NCBI GenBank assembly: GCA_965153455.1
Contig: OZ234493.1
Span: 5,208,001-5,272,000 of the forward strand
DNA length: 64,000 nucleotides
Reading direction: 5' to 3'
DNA from: Sphagnum compactum
Lineage: Eukaryota > Bryophyta > Sphagnopsida > Sphagnales
Within the stretch, counting starts at the first letter, position 1; the number at the start of each line of letters is the position of its first letter. Of this stretch, positions 13,331 to 25,959 are shown in pieces. The position numbers and the translations under genes are program-made. The notes beneath the pieces are model-generated. The model worked only from the letters and a program-made list of their open reading frames with translations. It had not been told where the DNA came from and ran no database searches.

Positions 13331-13514
13331 CTATAGTTGTTCCATCATTAGCCTAATTTACTTCCTTTATGTTGTTTAGAGACTGATTTGAAATAAGAGG
13401 TTTTGAGCAACCCAATCATCTTCACCATTATCATTAAGTTTTGTGCACAACTACATTAGCTACATGTGACACCAAGCTTCCATCTTGGACCTTGCAAAAA
13501 GATTAATTCACTAA

Positions 13515-13642
13515 AAGAAAAATCCCATTTTTCGACTTGTCTTAGGTGACTAAAAATGTCTTTTGCGACTATTTTTGGTAAAAAATAGTCGCAAAAGACA
13601 TTTTTAGTCGCCTAAGACAAGTCGAAAAATGGGGTTTTTCTT
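13515..13642. mobile_element. 128-bp foldback (hairpin) MITE-like element
   Basis: Two 62-base arms (13515-13576 and 13581-13642) are complementary at about 60 of 62 positions and separated by a 4-base loop, GGTA. The ends read AAGAAAAATCCC and its near complement. CTAA flanks both sides (13511-13514 and 13643-13646), which could be a target duplication or could contain a TAA duplication as in PIF/Harbinger. The left end can also be read as CACTAAAAGAAAAA, close to plant CACTA termini, but the right end (CTTCTAAGC) does not mirror it. No coding capacity. Confidence 0.85.
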
Positions 13643-13649
13643 CTAAGCA

Positions 13650-16600
13650 CAAATTGTATAAAACAATTAAAATACACAAAACCAAAAGTTCATAGAGGCA
13701 CACACACAAAAATGTTCAATGTCAAAAGAAAGGTGTGGAAAATCATGTAGAAACTCCAAAAAGAGGCACTTATAATTTTTTTGGCAAAAGTTCAAAGAAA
13801 GATGTGCAAGTGTAAAGAGAACATGTTACCTCCAAAGACAAATGTGAAAGCATAAAAAGATGTGCAAAATTAAAAGACTAAAAAAGAAAAATCATTGTGA
13901 GATTCTAAAGGGAACTTGTTGGAGGAACTACAAAATCAAAACAAACAACATACCAACTTTTTATTGAGAATATTAGCGGAAAAGATGAATCAAATAAAGG
14001 CCGCCTACATGTTGTAACCTATACAGTGGCCTACACACAAACTATGCAATGTCATTTGGGTCTATGACAATGGAGATGTTTTAGTACTTTAACCTACCTA
14101 TTAATAGACACTTCAAAATATCATAGGTAAGTAGGTAGGGAATGTCATTAATTCTTACGTAGGTGGGTAAAGTAGATGGTGGTAATGAGGTTAATAGATG
14201 TATGAAAATAACCCATGTTATTAACTAATGGGACATGAATACTAGTGTTGGGTAGTTACTTGTTTTGGCTAGTTAGAGCCACCAATTCTAGTTGGTAAAA
14301 ATCGAACCAAAACTAGGTTTGATTTTTTGGAATTAAAACCAAAACTAGCTTTAAAACCAAATTTGTTTCTAGAACCAAAACCAAACATGGATTAGATTTT
14401 GGAACTAGAACAATAATTTTTTTTGAATCGGGGGTTAGTCAACAATTAACCACCAATTTTAGAGTTGTTTCCTCAAACCAAAATCAAAATTGAGTCTAAT
14501 TTCCAAAACCAAAACTACGACCTAATTTTTTTTTCAAGAACCAATTCAACCAAAACTAGACCTAAGGTCCCATTTTTGGTGGAACTAGAACTAGAGTGTA
14601 GCATTTTTTAAAAAATTAAAACTTGGAACTGAAGATTTTTTATAAAAATCAAAAACTTCCCAACACTAATGAATACCCTACTTATATAACAAGTTTAGCT
14701 AAAATTATATATTATTATTAATTATTTTATTTTAGAGGTGTTGAAATTTTAATTATAAAAATTTCTTCCCAAAGAAAATTGTGAAGGAAAATTAATCGTT
14801 TTTTGAAATAATCTATGTATTGAGTTTTATTTTTCCAAATTAATTCATTACCATGGGCAGCTTTGGCACTTGCGTGCTGAATAATTAGTAAAATTTATTA
14901 TAAAAAATTGGCACTTGAATTTTTAATCCTGAAATGTTTTGCAAATAAATAATAGTTTTAATAAAATCACAACAATTTACAAAACTTTTGAACTGTCCTT
15001 GTGGTTGGATCGTTCACATTTAATATTATTTAGTTGGATAGGGACAAGTTTTGAATTTGAATGTTTTCAAGTGTTACTATAACATTTTGACTTAAAATTT
15101 TGAAAACTTTGGCATTAGGCGCATCTTGGAAAATAAATAAAAAATGTAGAAATCATTTAATTTATGCCAAAGGTCCCAAGTATTATATATTCAACAAAGA
15201 CATGCCGCACCTACTATTTACCTACAATAGAATGGAAAAACATTGTCCCCTATCCATACACCATCCATCTTGTGTGACATGTCATTTCACTTTGGTCACA
15301 TAGGTCCAAACAAATTGAACCTTTCGCTACATTGGGGCCTCTAGAACCTGTTTGATAATTGATTATTTGACACAAAGCAATGCAAGTAATTTCCTATTGT
15401 ATTTATGAAGCAAGGTAGTCTATTTTATTTTGTCATGTGGAAATCTCCCAAACCATGGTGCTTCATCCCATGCTCTGGTATCTTTGGAAAACTCTCAATG
15501 AGTATGGGTGCACCAACTTGGTTTGAGAATGTTTGGAATTACGGTGTGGAAACTATATTTGATTTATTGAACCATTTTTTCTATGAAAATTAAATAAAAT
15601 TGAAACTAAAAATTGTACTAGAATCTGGGGTGCTTTTTGTGTTGTTGGAAAGTCCTTGATGAATTAGATTTAATAGAGTTTATTTCAAAATTTTCAAAGT
15701 TAAGGTGTTGAAGATATTTATTTTTGCGTGAATTTTGTTGTTGGAAATTCAAAAAAAATTCAAAAATTGGGTTTGGAAGCAAAAATCAGTTGAACCTTCA
15801 ATGTGTTCACACTTGGTAAGGGATTTTGCCCTTACTCCTTGAAGAATGGTAGGGAAATTATGTTTATTCATTAAGTGTAAGATCCCTTTAACTCTTAGGG
15901 AGTGGGTGTAAGAACTAAAAACCTCCCCTCTTGTGCACAGAAGGATGTATGTGTGTTTAAAGAGTACAATAATCCTTGAAAAACAAGGTGTTCCTAAAAT
16001 AAATGCTTGCCCAAAAATAGAAGCCAATGGTGCTTACTTTGAGAATGCCCTACTTTCGAGGGCATTAATTTATGTAGAGCATGCCAAAAAATTCTTATAA
16101 TACCTATAGATCCATTAGGTATCAAGGATTAAAAACAAAATTCCTAATGGATCATGCAATTCACTTTTCAATGCCCCTTTGCAAAGGAAAAGTTTTGCAT
16201 GCATGGTAATGTGCCTTCCACATACACTAGAATTTTGCTACCAATTCAATGTTCACAACAATGTTTACTTACACTTGCAATGGGTAAAGACCACATGTGG
16301 GCAACATTCTCCAAATGTGAGGTATTCAACTACCATCTTGTCTTAAGCCCCTTATTTTGGGAATGCCCCCAACTTGGGGCTTTATTCTAGTAAATGTTAA
16401 ACATGCTTAAGAAAGTAAATGTGCTAGGAGTTTTATGCCACCACAACATGACATCACCACACATCCCACCCCCCCACCCTTCTCGTCACCCTTCCCATTC
16501 ACAATCCCAATGGCCTCGTATGCATAACCCGCCTATCATCATGTTATGTCAAATTTGTAACCTACCATACCACCCCCATCTCCATGGAAGCCTTGCAATC

Positions 16601-18310
16601 AACATTCCATGGGATGCCCTGCCATAAGCATCACAACAGGGGAAGTTCCTCCCATTTAGGTTTATGTTTTATAGCACCTTTTGTAGCCACGTTTTGTCGT
16701 TTCAATTTTTTTTGTTTTTTTTCATCTTGTTGCACCTTTCATTGTGCAAGTTATTGGTTGAACTTGAATGCTATTAGTGAGTTTGATTGTATAATAGTTT
16801 CAAGTTGTGCAATTTGATTAGTTGCTATCGATTTGGTGTATGTTTTTCTTAAAATAAATATGTTTTTTTTAAAACAAAAATTTGACAATAACATAAATAT
16901 TTGGTAGAATCTCAAAGAAAAATGAAAAGATCATTTAGTTTAAATGGAAGTAGTTCCCATTTCAAGTTTGCATTTAAGGTGTGTGAATGCTTGAAAAAAT
17001 TGAATGGTTTGTTGTAAACAATTTGAAATTTTGGCCACAATGTTGCCAATTAAGGTCACAATCTTTGAAAGGCATTGTGGCGTTGCACAAAATACACCGA
17101 TCCAAGTTCGTGCATTTGAATGTGTGCAAAATCAACAGATCTGAATGTGCACGTCCAAGTATTCCAAGTGTTATAATTTGAATTATAACCTAGGTAATTC
17201 TCTTCTTCCGAATCTATTGCACATCATGGTAAATCATTGATTGTTGTGTATAACATGGGAATTGAGAACGTAGTTGTAACAACACGGGGCAAGGACACAT
17301 AGTCGTGGGTATATGCACAATCTAGTGGTTCACTTCTCTGTTTGTGCAGAGTTGGTGGTGCTACTACATGCAATAGTGTTAGTACACTTCCGTTTTCTAT
17401 CGTCTTCCTCCATATCTCATGTGATGATCTATTGTAAGAAATGTGTATACCACGGAATCTGCCTCCATTTACATCAGTTATATATTTTGCATCATTAGAG
17501 ATTTAAATCACGTGTGAACACATTCTCTCCCACGAAAACAAAATTGGAGAAAGTAGGGCGAAGGTGAAAGACACGACTTAGGTCTCATGAATTTTGCTTA
17601 CACAAGGCAGCAGACAAGTTTGTCTGCCAGTATTTCGAAAAGATAACGCAAAATTTTCAATATCCTCGACCCACCGTGTTGCTTACCTATTTGGTGCAAA
17701 TGTTTTCGACATTTACATATCCGCCCCAAAACACAAAAAAAAACCCCCGATTGTGCCCCAATTGGAGTTGGCTTGGACCTGTAGCCAAAAATAAAAATAA
17801 AAATCCGAATCCATCCGTCCTCCCTTGATGGAACAAGTTTGGAGAAATAAAAAGATAGTTTCAAAAGGTGGGAAATTCCCCCTCTTCCCTTGATGGAACG
17901 AGTTTGGACCTAGAAGTGAAAAATATTGAAACTCGCCTTCCTCTTCCGTCAAAGCGGATTTGGACTACTAGAGAATGATAAAAGGATATATGAAGGACAA
18001 TGGTAAATTGAAAACAACAAAAAACCAAATGATCTTTGCCCAAAATAAAAATAACTTCCTTAATTCCCAAGGAATTATGTTTAGTGGCCTTTCAACTTAA
18101 CATTGCTACTACTACGCCCACCATTAATAACTATCACAACATTAGAGACGAACACTTATTATTTGAAATAACTTAAAGAACATAGTTCGCCCGCCTTTGC
18201 CTTGAACCTAAATCCTCACTTACGTTCACTCGGCATAGGAGAAAAAACCTTGAAGATTTTGATTCATAAACAAAACATGTATCCCAAGAAATGACTACCA
18301 TGAATTCCCC
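13650..18310. other. Intergenic DNA with eroded repeats
   Basis: Nothing here reads as a gene. At 14280-14660 phrases such as AACCAAAACTAG recur in a degenerate repeat. Two related segments, near 16036 and 16350, share TTTG-GAATGCCC followed by C/T and GGGC, and a third copy occurs near 33630, so they are pieces of a dispersed repeat. A C-rich patch lies at 16455-16500. At 17818 and 17880 there are two copies of a phrase containing CCCTTGATGGAAC. Confidence 0.5.
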
Positions 18311-18317
18311 TCAATTC

Positions 18318-18514
18318 TATCACACTTTGTATTCTTTACATCGACCACCATTGGTACGAGTTGGGAAATCTAAACCATCAAGGTTCTTCAGTTGAACTGA
18401 ATTGTTCGGGAACACCTCTTTGATGATATAAGGTCCAGTCCAGAAGGCATCAAACTTGTTCAAAAATTCTAACCTCCTAGCATCTTGCACCATGACCCAC
18501 ATACCCGCATTCAT
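18318..18514 (-). pseudogene. Ty3/gypsy polyprotein C-terminus (integrase end) fragment
   Basis: The minus strand is open for 64 codons. It contains GMWVMVQDARRLEF, then KFDAFWTGPYIIKEVF, NSVQLKNLDG and FPTRTNGGRCKEYKV before the stop. This is the C-terminal part of a Ty3/gypsy pol protein, just after the integrase core, where a V-V-V pattern followed by K--P-W-GPY-I and N---L--LDG is typical. The match begins abruptly near 18.52 kb, and no reverse transcriptase or integrase core lies upstream, so it is a truncated 3' end. The few hundred bases beyond the stop may include its 3' LTR, but the LTR ends could not be placed. Confidence 0.8.
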
Positions 18515-18905
18515 GCATTAATGTAATCTTTGAGTACTAAAGTTTCATTCAATTTTTAAAAACCTTTTAAAACTAGATCAAAACCCATATTGAAAAATGT
18601 TATTATTTGGTATGGTGAAATCACTTTAAAATCCCCCAAAAAAAAAACTCATAAAGTTCATAATAATAAAATCCCATTTTGATATTTCAATTATGTACCC
18701 ATCAGGCACAAAAAAATTTGACAAACAAAAAAATCATTTCAAATTGACTTTTGAAAACAAGGTCCAATTATAACCCTTCAAAAGTTCATAACTACCATTT
18801 GGTTAAGTTTTCCAAAAAAAAAAAATCATATTTAACTTTATGATTTCATTTCTCAAATCATGATTAGTCACTATAATTTTTTGGAATGGAATTGAATATG
18901 AATTT

Positions 18906-19179
18906 GGGTGCAAATTCTTTAAGGTGTATCAAAATCTTGTCATAGTGTCACCCTTTTCTATCTTTTTTACCTAGTCCTTTTCTACCATGTAAAGACACAT
19001 TTATGAATGATTATGATGGAATCTAGAATGCAATAGTTTAAAATATAGTCCTTCTGAAAATTTTGACAACTTTTGATTCATTATTTTTTATGGGGGATCA
19101 AAATATAGGGTAAAAAAGGATTGCATTAAAGATTAGGCCCTTTTTGTCCTGTGTGGTACACCTTAAAGGATTTTCACCC
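18906..19179. mobile_element. 274-bp element with ~25-bp terminal inverted repeats
   Basis: The left end begins GGGTGCAAATTCTTTAAGGT. The right end, read on the minus strand, begins GGGTGAAAATCCTTTAAGGT. Over 25 positions about 21 agree. The interior is AT-rich and non-coding, so this is a MITE-like element. A clear target duplication was not seen (ATTT on the left, TTCT on the right). Confidence 0.6.
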
Positions 19180-20700
19180 TTCTTAACAATCCAATCAACT
19201 AATCAATCCATATTTTTGATTTCAAAAGTCCATTATTGATAATGAATGGATTACTTTCAAAAATAATTGTGCAATCTTTTTCACAATCAAATTTAGTCTA
19301 GAATGAATCATCGTTTTATTTATTTAAAATTAAATTATTCACCATAAGCATTTAAATGCAAAACGTCCTATAAAAATTGCTACTATGACTCCAAAAGTGA
19401 ACCACCACACCTTGCATTCACCTTCATTTTGACATCAATATCAAACCTTATATCTGGCATTGCAAACTTGTGAGTTGTGAATGGACATAATGAGGTTTGA
19501 AACCTTGTAGATGTTCAAAACCCTATTATGAACAATGAAAAAACGTATGATTTGTAGTTTAACATTAACAAACAACTTTTTTGAAATGTTAACACATGAC
19601 CTTGAGGCTTTATTAGATTTTTTGTGTTTTTTCCCCACAACTATGGGTACAATTTATTGCCAAATAATTCCTTTTTGACATTGTGGCAAGTCCACAATGT
19701 TGTAGGAAGCAACACAATTTCAAGTGATAGTTGGAGGAGTTTAATGCTCTAGAGATTCTATCCACTATGGCTACAAGCTTGTAGGAAGCTTAAGGAAGGA
19801 GACAAGAATTCCAGATGGGTTTGAGGGGTTATTGAGGTTGACAACTACTTGATTTATAGGATAGTGGGTCACTCTTAAACTCCATAATGATTTTTATTGG
19901 AGTAATTTTCATCACAAGTGACCCCATTAAATGGGACAAGGATCATCTTAACCTCAAGGTGTATTGTGGAAGGGAATGGTCGAGTAAGTTATGATTTCTG
20001 ACCATAGGTTTAAAGCGTGCCTGGATGAGTGCCATTGACCTAGTAACAAATAACCCCATCACTATTCCAGTATTAACTAATGCCTAGCTATCAAAAGAGC
20101 TTAATCGAACAATGATGCCTCTTTTATTCAATTGAAATTGAGGACCCAAGTTGATGTAAATGTAGAAACATTGGAGAAATATCCAATCGATTTTGAGCAC
20201 AATTATGTCTAGGTGTGTAGACCTTCAAAACTCTCAAAAGATTATTATCGAGGCCTCATTATAATAGAGAACATAACAAATGTGTAACTAAAAATGCGGG
20301 TCAAAGGATGTTAAAGTCAAAAGGGCCTACCATCACCTAAAAGGTGGCATGCTACAAGTATTTCAAATGGCATGTGCGTGGTGGATGTGTCACAAAAAGA
20401 ATTGGATGTGGCACTTGAGATGAGCCCAAATTTGTAATTTAAATGATTAAAAAGACCAACCTACCTGAAATTATTGATTGAAATATAACTACCAACATTG
20501 GCAGTAGAGGTGAGATTGTGAAATAATGTATTTACCTCATTATATACTTAGTAGTATGGCAACTACCATGCAAAAAAACAAGATATCAAAGGTGAAACTA
20601 TTACACAAGGCCTAACATCCTCCAAGACATGTTAAAGTCAATTTTTTTTGAAGTAACACATCCATCTCATCCAAAATAGGGATTAGAGAATTAAAGTGAA
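19180..20700. other. Intergenic DNA, possibly eroded element interior
   Basis: From about 19.73 to 20.5 kb composition is slightly richer and short coding-like runs appear in changing frames on the plus strand, each ended by stops. No family could be named. The rest is A/T-rich with no recognisable feature. Confidence 0.35.
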
Positions 20701-20997
20701 CCCGAGATTCCTTCACACCTTTGTCCATCTATACTGCACCTAGATGTTGTTCTACTTGACTTACACACTTTGAAAGATATCCAAGATGCTTGAAATCATT
20801 ATTTGAAACTTGTGGAGGCAAAAGCTAATCAACATGTAATAGTCCCATGGGAACCACGTGTACCTCTAGCAATCATACATCCACTTGGCTTACTTAACTT
20901 GCTTCCATACATTTTGAGGAAGTTTGATTGGGAGAATTCTTCCTTTGATGATTTCAAGGCTAAGCTTGCAAATTATCGGGCTTGTCTAAGGGGATGA
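20701..20997 (+). pseudogene. Unrecognised coding remnant
   Basis: One frame reads PEIPSHLCPSILHLDVVLLD, then HTLKDIQDA, a TGA, and a 60-codon run including HVIVPWEPRVPLAIIHPLG and FDWENSSFDDFKAKLANYRA before a second TGA. The run is more protein-like than its surroundings, with few Ser/Phe/Leu-only stretches. No domain is recognised. It could be part of an old retroelement or a gene fragment. Confidence 0.3.
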
Positions 20998-23490
20998 AAT
21001 GAATGGATCAACAATGTGTTTATGGCATCATTTGGGCTGTAGATTCTCAAAAACTAGGTTAGTTGCACATGCCTCCATTCTTAGGTTTGTGAGATTATAG
21101 TTTCATACCATGTTTTTAGTTCATGCCATGTGGTTGGATAATTGTGCAATTTAAAAACATCTTTAAAACAATTCCTTTGTTGTCACCCATTCTTTGACAT
21201 CTTTAGAACAATTCCTTTGTTGCATACTCTTGCCGCCCTTTTCCTTGGACACATAACAATAATCAATGACATTATATTGTGAGCTTGTGATTGTGAACTT
21301 ATGAATGTAAGCAAGAGCATGTGAACATGATCAGGAGCCTGTGAGAAAATATTGTTAAGTATATTCTAGCCACGTCATGGAATACTTTCCAATATAAATT
21401 TCCAATGTGGCATAATATAAATTTTTAACAACAAAAGTATTTTTTCCATGTCAATACAATATTCAAATATTCTATTGCATCATTCATTTACACATCATTA
21501 TCTTGTTGAAATAAATGAAATCATCCTTGACACCAAAAGATGTTTTTTTTTTTAATTTTGAAATAATGCACAAGGTCTTGGAAACGATATTTAATACAAA
21601 ATTGATAGTTAATGTCAAGTCAAGTTCAACATAGTTGTAACATCAAATTGTTAGCAAAACACAAATGAAATATATTTTGGTGGTCAAATATGATTTTTTT
21701 TACAATACATAAATGTTATGATAAAAGATATTTTAGCTAGTCTAACCACATTATATGGGAAATGGTTATTGTAATAAGACAAAGTGAAAATTTCAATTTT
21801 GCATATGTATCATTGTAAGAGTGTTAGGTATCTATGGTCATCAATGTAGGACTATAAAAAGAGGATGTGAGAAATTTATAAATGCACTATTATGAATATC
21901 CTTATTGAATTTAGCACTTTCATTCTCCATATAAAATCTAATTGCCATTATCATTAAATCTAATAGGTTTGAGGCCATTGTAAGTCATATTAAAAGACCA
22001 TTAAGATTATATTTCAAAACAAACTAGGTTGTAATTATTGGAGGAGTTGGTATTTAACCCGCAAGCTTTCAATATAACACACATTATTAGTAAAAATGTG
22101 TTCATTTGCTATGATGTGAGCTTTTGTGCAAGTTTTCTACTTTCAACTTCTTTGTTCCACTTTGCAAAAAATAAACAAACATGCCTTGTCAAACTCCTAA
22201 GGACTTAAACTTGTACCACACAATCAGGAAGAAGAGTTGAAGTTTATCGATGCAAATTATCAATCAGAAGTGGGATATTGGACATAAAGAAATGCTTACA
22301 AGATTACAAAATCTATGTGATGGTGATTTGTCTATTTAACAAGGGCTTTCTCAATAGCTTATGACAACCTTTGAAAGACAATCCTTAGCTAACACACCTC
22401 ATAATTTGGAATTGTAGAATTCAATTATTGAAGTAGTTTGATTACCTATTGGGATGTGTTTCCCGAAACAAGTATCTTTTCAAGATCAGAATTGGCAAAA
22501 AATGGCTAAAGAACCATATCAACCTGAAGAAAATGAGTATGAATCACCAACACTTGTTTATTGCAGGGAGGCAGACATGTTGGTGCCACTGGTGAAAGTT
22601 AGCATTTTGGACTCTGCCTAGAATGGAAAGATCTTAGGGTGATGACAACAATGAAACACTAGAAGTTATGATAGAATCATGTAGGAAAATGAATGACAAA
22701 CCAAATCCGAATGTCAAAGGCTCCTCACAACATTACAATAGACGAGGTCATTGACATCAATGAGTTCCTGAGCTCAAAAAAAAATGGTAGATTTTTGGGG
22801 ATAGGAAGGAGTATCATTTGCAAGGCCATGGAAGAGTTGAGCTAGTGCAATATGTGTATTTGTCGATGCGTGTGTTTAATTATTTTATTGTGATGATGTG
22901 AAGAATATTGTATAACATAAGAAAGCCTTAAAAGAAGTGAGGTTGATAAGAATGATATAATACCTCATCAAAGCATTACATGTGTTGTATTCACATAGCT
23001 TAATTTTGAAATGACCCTTCTTATGGACATTAACCCTTAATATGAAATTTTGGATTCTAAAATTTGTGATTTGCATTATGTTCTTTTATATTCAATGCAC
23101 AATGTTTTCAAATATGAAACTTGTGATTTACTTCCACTTGAAGTCATTTTGAATTCATCTACAATGTCATATTTGTGATTTGTATTATTTTTAAAAAATT
23201 TCAATGCATATTGTTTTCATATATGAATTTTGTGATATCCTTCCACCAAAACTCATTTTGAACTCATCTCATTAGTACAAAAGTGTGGTGCAATTCACTA
23301 GCCTAAATCACTATGGGACCTTAAAAGTGAAATAGGTTCATTAAATCTTAATGATTTCACACTGGTTAAAGTTATTTCATTATAGGATCACTATGTAAAT
23401 ATCATGTTTCACTATTAAGTGACATAATTCACTATTACAATTTAATATGGTAAATAGGTTTTTTATTTTGTTATTTTCAATAACCCAAGC
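20998..23490. other. Intergenic DNA, nothing firmly recognised
   Basis: AT-rich. Between 22.43 and 22.63 kb the plus strand has a run containing QVSFQDQNWQKMAKEPYQPE that looks coding-like but is short and bounded by stops. At 23.06-23.27 kb the phrase TTTGTGAT followed by T/A-rich sequence is repeated three times. No gene is supported. Confidence 0.45.
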
Positions 23491-23499
23491 TACTTTATG

Positions 23500-24640
23500 A
23501 TATGTTTTATGTTATTTTAACTTATATCCTAAATTATTATAAGTTATTTTATCTTAAGGTATAATAACTTAAAATAATTTGAAATAAAATATAATGACCT
23601 AAGGTAAAATAACATATAATAAATTTGTATATAATAATTTAAAGTGGAATAACCTAAGGTAGATTACTCCAAAATAACCAATAATACCTTAAATAGCCAA
23701 AAATGGCATATGGTAAAATAACCAATAATAATTTTAGACAACTTGTAATAAACTAGTTTAAAATAACAAAAAACCCCTAGAATAATCAATAATAACTTAC
23801 AATAGAATAGCCAATAATAACTTACAATAAAATAGTCAATAATAATCAATGATAAAATATTAACAATAGTTAAAATTAACCTATGATGAATAGCCTAAAA
23901 TAGACAATAATAACCTATGATAGAATAATCAATAATAACCAATGGTAAATAACATTGAATAGCCAATAATAATTTTTTATACAATAGCCAAAAATAGCAT
24001 ATGGTAGATAACTTAGAATAACCAACAATGTACTAACCAATAATAGATTACGATGGAATAGCCAAAAGTAGCTTATGGTAAAATAACCTAAAATAACAAA
24101 AAAAAACTATGGTAAAATACCTTCAAATAGTTAAAATAACCTACAATAGAATAGCTAACGATAGTCAATGATAAAATAATTTAAAATAGCCAACAACAAA
24201 TTATGATATAATAGCTAAGAATAACTAATAGTAAAATAACCTAAAATAACCGACAATAATCTACAATAAAATAGCCACCAATAGTCTATGGTAATATAAT
24301 TTCAAATAATCAACAATAACCTATAATAAAATAGCCACCAATAAAATAACCATCAATTGTCATCAATAGAATAAGCATTAATAAGCACCAATAGAATAGC
24401 CACCAATAGAATAACCACCAATAGCTTACAATAAAATAGGCATCAATAGCCTATGGTAATATAAATTAGAGTAACCAACAATAGCCTATGGTGAAATAAC
24501 ATAAAATAACCAACAATGGTGTATGATGGAATAACTTATAATAACTTATGGTAAAATATCCAAAAATTGCTAAAAATTGTTTACGGTACAATAGTCAAAA
24601 ATTGCCAAGAATAGCTTAGGGTAAAAATAATTATGCCCAA
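23500..24640. repeat. Degenerate AT-rich repeat field built on AATARCC units
   Basis: For about 1.1 kb the plus strand is made of variants of phrases such as AATAACCAATAATAACCTAT, GGTAAAATAACCTAAAATAG and CAATAGAATAGCC. No fixed period survives, but a unit of roughly 25-35 bases seems to have been multiplied and then diverged. It is almost free of G runs and has no coding sense. Edges are gradual. Confidence 0.7.
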
Positions 24641-25950
24641 TAATATTTGGTGACAAAAAAATATCATTCATTTAAAGAGTAGTTCAATGGTTAAAGATTT
24701 TGTTACCCATATTTAGTAATAGGTGACCTAATAGGTTATAGATTTAAGAAGATTGTTATACTTAACATGTGATTTAACTAACCTATTATATTAATGTAAC
24801 TTATGGCATTAACCTAACCAGTTATAAAACATGAAAGGGAACATCATACTAGGTTAATAGATTGGTTGACATGTTGTTAATCAATCGGTAGTCTACAAAA
24901 CAGATTGGCATAACAAGTAATGAAACATGTGGTTAAACATGGTGTAGTTTTTAAATTTTAAGGATTATTAGTTTAGTACTAGCTATTGATAGTTTATATG
25001 GTTTGTTATGATTGTTTAAATTTTGAATTAATTAGTATGAGACTAAAAGGACAGACTTGTTTAGAGAGGACTTTTGATGTTATTTTTGATTTTGTGTTTA
25101 TTTTTCACTGAAAACGTGAAAGCATTTTGTTTTTAGTAATACTTTTGTTGAAGCTATGTGCAATTTGAGTACATCTAAGGTATAAGAATTGTAGATAAAA
25201 TTAGTTTAGTTTAGTTCAAGTGTATATGTTGTTTTAAAAACTTGTTGGAAAATTTAGAAGTTGAAAACCTTAATGGGAATAGAAAAACCCATTAACATTC
25301 GGTAGCCATGCAATGGATCATAATTTAGAAGCAATTATGCTTAGAATCTCTAGTTAGACTCAATGATTTTAGTAGATTAAGTTGAAAAACAATCACACTT
25401 GAAATTCTAATTTGTATCATGTTTTGTTTGTTTTTGTGATATTTTTAAAATTCAAGTTGTTTTTTATTTGGTTTGAAAGCATTAGGAAATAGGGTGAGAT
25501 TAGTGTAAATTTTTGGAAGTAAATTAAACACCCAATTTTTGAAAGAAGTTTTTTTCAAACTCCTGACTGTTGGGAGGAGCCGTTTTGAAGTTTTTATGTT
25601 AAAAAATAATGCAAAGGCTTTCCTAAAACCTATTCATTTCAAAAGGTGTGAAGGGTAGTCACGAGAAGTTTAAAAAAAAAACTAGAATAGGTCACACATC
25701 AACTTGTTCCAATATCTACACAAGAGCAAGATGAACAAGTGTAACCTACATGAATTAAACATTCACTGCCCGTGGTTGGGTTGATGTTTATGATGTTGCT
25801 TGATGAGTGGTTGAGAGTGTGGCTAGGTCTTTCTGCACAACCTATTGAACTACATTTTGCTCATTGGCTTCTCCCCTTTGTACTGCATCCGTGTTTGGTG
25901 CATTCACATGTTCATCATGATGACAATCATGAACCTATTATGTAATTTGA
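24641..25950. other. Intergenic DNA
   Basis: AT-rich, no exon-like frame. The last 250 bases before 25.95 kb are probably the 5' leader of the gag remnant that follows, although no primer binding site or LTR end was identified. Confidence 0.4.
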
Positions 25951-25959
25951 TGCTTCAAT

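Noticed and set aside
13515-13642. MicroRNA precursor
   Set aside because: The arms are long and almost perfectly paired with flanking short repeats, which fits a foldback element better than a microRNA stem.
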